NCBI GenBank assembly: GCA_947304585.1
Contig: CAMZBI010000026.1
Span: 1-32,314, forward strand
Direction: 5' to 3'
Length of the DNA: 32,314 nt
From: an uncultured Clostridia bacterium
Lineage (GTDB): Bacteria > Bacillota > Clostridia > UBA1212
Positions 31,622 through 32,314 of the stretch are shown here, in pieces. Position numbers and translations under genes: made by a program. Position 1 is the stretch's first letter; every line of letters starts with the position of its first letter. The notes beneath the pieces are model-generated. The model was not told where the DNA came from. It did not search any database and saw nothing but the letters and a program-made list of their open reading frames with translations.

Positions 31622-31665
31622 CCACAAGAAACCCACATGTGATTGTGGGTTTCTTGTGGTTTTTT
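31622..31665 (+). terminator. Perfect 16-bp inverted repeat with T-run
   Basis: CCACAAGAAACCCACA (31622-31637), a 6-nt loop, TGTGGGTTTCTTGTGG (31644-31659) and six T residues (31660-31665). The arms are exact complements. It has the form of an intrinsic terminator, although its stem is made of the local repeat words and it follows another terminator by about 130 bp. Confidence 0.6.
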
Positions 31666-31725
31666 CGTTGTCAGATGATTGTTTTGTGGGTTTTCAGTTG
31701 TTTCGGTTCGCGAATCAATTGGTTT

Positions 31726-31851
31726 CCCACCACGATCCTCGAGTTTCCCACAATTTGCGGTGTTTAACCCACAATTTGGGGCGTTTTTCCCGCTTTTTGG
31801 GACACTTTTCCCACAATACGAAGTAGATTTCCCACAACAGAGATCCTTTAT
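31726..31851. repeat. Six tandem 21-bp iterons
   Basis: CCCAC-type starts at 31726, 31747, 31768, 31789 (decayed to CCCGC), 31810 and 31831 are exactly 21 bp apart. The conserved part is CCCACAA plus a T-rich end; the 11 or so middle bases vary. The copies at 31528, 31549 and 31570 are also 21 bp apart. In the minus-strand frame this gives a 7-residue repeat (C-G-K-x4), but no supported gene start exists. Confidence 0.75.
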
Positions 31852-31966
31852 AAGCAGACCGTCAGTTACAGAATCTGCCGATTTTGTCCAGTTTCTCAGC
31901 TGTTTCTGATTTATTCTTTTCCTGCGTTTCCTGTCGTCTGCAGATTTTAGGGTTCTTGCGTTTAGA

Positions 31967-31990
31967 AAACCCACAATTGGTTGTGGGTTT
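31967..31990. repeat. Perfect 10-bp palindromic pair of the CCCACAA element
   Basis: AAACCCACAA (31967-31976), spacer TTGG, TTGTGGGTTT (31981-31990). A TATAAT lies at 32013-32018 on the plus strand but no good -35 box accompanies it. Confidence 0.6.
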
Positions 31991-32241
31991 CTCCGTGCAG
32001 ATAGATTGCCAGTATAATAAACCCACAATTAACCCACAATGATTTCTTGTTTTCCCACAGAAGCACCTTGTTAATGTGTCTTATTCCACGCCCCTGTGGG
32101 TTTTCGGTATGTTGTTTGTGGGTTTTTTGTGGGAAACTTTTTGCAGCATACGTCGCAATTATTTTATTCGCCGTCAGATAAACGACTGTTAACTCAAAGG
32201 CACTTCTCGTGCAGATTTCATGTTTCTCAGCAACAAAAAAA

Positions 32242-32264
32242 AGACGCCTCTCGGCGTCTCTTTT
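32242..32264. terminator. Bidirectional-type intrinsic terminator near the right edge
   Basis: AGACGCC (32242-32248), loop TCTC, GGCGTCT (32253-32259), then CTTTTT; eight A residues precede the stem, so it could work on either strand. No gene in the window obviously ends here, so it probably serves a minus-strand gene beyond the right edge or an RNA from the repeat field. Confidence 0.75.
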
Positions 32265-32314
32265 TAGTTACCCGGCAATGACATATTTTCGCGAGCCGCT
32301 TCCGGCGAACTATC

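Larger units (their letters stand above)
31528..32133. repeat. Field of about 21 CCCACAA / TTGTGGG copies
   Basis: About 21 copies or near-copies in about 600 bp, in both orientations, usually preceded by AAA or TTT. Plus-oriented copies start at 31528, 31549, 31570, 31621, 31632, 31726, 31747, 31768, 31810, 31831, 31970, 32022, 32033 and 32054; minus-oriented copies lie at 31644, 31654, 31684, 31981, 32095, 32116 and 32127. Two inverted pairs are near perfect (31622-31659 and 31967-31990). Spacing is dominated by 21 and 11 bp. The stretch 31406-32314 has no convincing gene and is AT-richer than the rest of the window. Confidence 0.8.

Noticed and set aside
31444..32028. A 194-codon minus-strand gene
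   Set aside because: The start would be TTG without a ribosome binding site, the sequence is made of the CCCACAA units, and it crosses a perfect hairpin. It is kept only as a finding.
31528..32133. CRISPR array
   Set aside because: The conserved part is only 7-10 bp with about 11-14 variable bases, orientation is mixed, spacing changes between 21 and 11 bp, and there are no cas genes.
31726..32133. Canonical DnaA-box cluster
   Set aside because: No exact TTWTNCACA was found; the repeats read TTTCCCACA. An origin remains only a hypothesis because no replication gene is visible.

Overview
The window reads as chromosomal DNA from a Gram-positive, probably anaerobic Clostridia-type Bacillota, most likely an uncultured gut or rumen lineage. 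The reasons are strong AGGAGG-type ribosome binding sites, several TTG starts, a CD1247-type acidic zinc-ribbon protein next to elongation factor P, a TPP riboswitch controlling an ECF-type thiamine transporter, VTC plus DUF4956 proteins, a U32 protein, and exported proteins with Pro/Thr/Glu linkers and C-terminal membrane anchors. DNA is GC-rich by eye except for an AT-richer last kilobase. No rRNA, tRNA, transposase, phage gene or CRISPR array was seen.

Layout. (1) 306-11405, plus strand: methionyl-tRNA synthetase, then a surface-glycan-like run (LicD-family protein, two paralogous GT87-type membrane glycosyltransferases, an acetolactate-synthase-like ThDP enzyme, a HAD phosphatase, a small lipoprotein), then an M3 oligopeptidase. 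(2) 11498-24049, minus strand, meeting block 1 at a shared terminator: pyroglutamyl peptidase, HtrA-like lipoprotein protease, M29 aminopeptidase, CD1247-like protein, EF-P, a large GT-C-like membrane protein, the DUF4956/VTC pair, ThiT under a TPP riboswitch, a HAD phosphatase and a membrane-anchored GH2-fold protein. (3) 24486-31405, plus strand: a U32 protein and a companion resembling the C-terminal half of longer U32 proteins, then three secreted proteins of unknown family with a shared cell-surface design. (4) 31406-32314: no convincing gene, but a dense field of CCCACAA/TTGTGGG repeats, partly in perfect 21-bp register.

Four patterns stand out. First, the 7-mer ATTGGCG (either strand) occurs about 40 times where about 4 are expected, in different reading frames, in leaders and inside a riboswitch, and mostly in the direction of transcription; it behaves like a HIP1- or DNA-uptake-type iterated genome motif that I cannot name. 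Second, the CCCACAA array at 31528-32133. Third, a tandem array of seven mini-hairpins at 24171-24304 whose stems differ but remain paired. Fourth, a set of exported proteins ending in a Pro/Thr-rich linker, a (G/S)CG(G/S) motif, one hydrophobic helix and a basic tail, which looks like a sorting signal built around a cysteine.

Functionally, the left block combines translation with envelope polysaccharide modification; the middle block holds peptide turnover, protein quality control, thiamine uptake and polyphosphate-type chemistry; the right block is cell-surface display.
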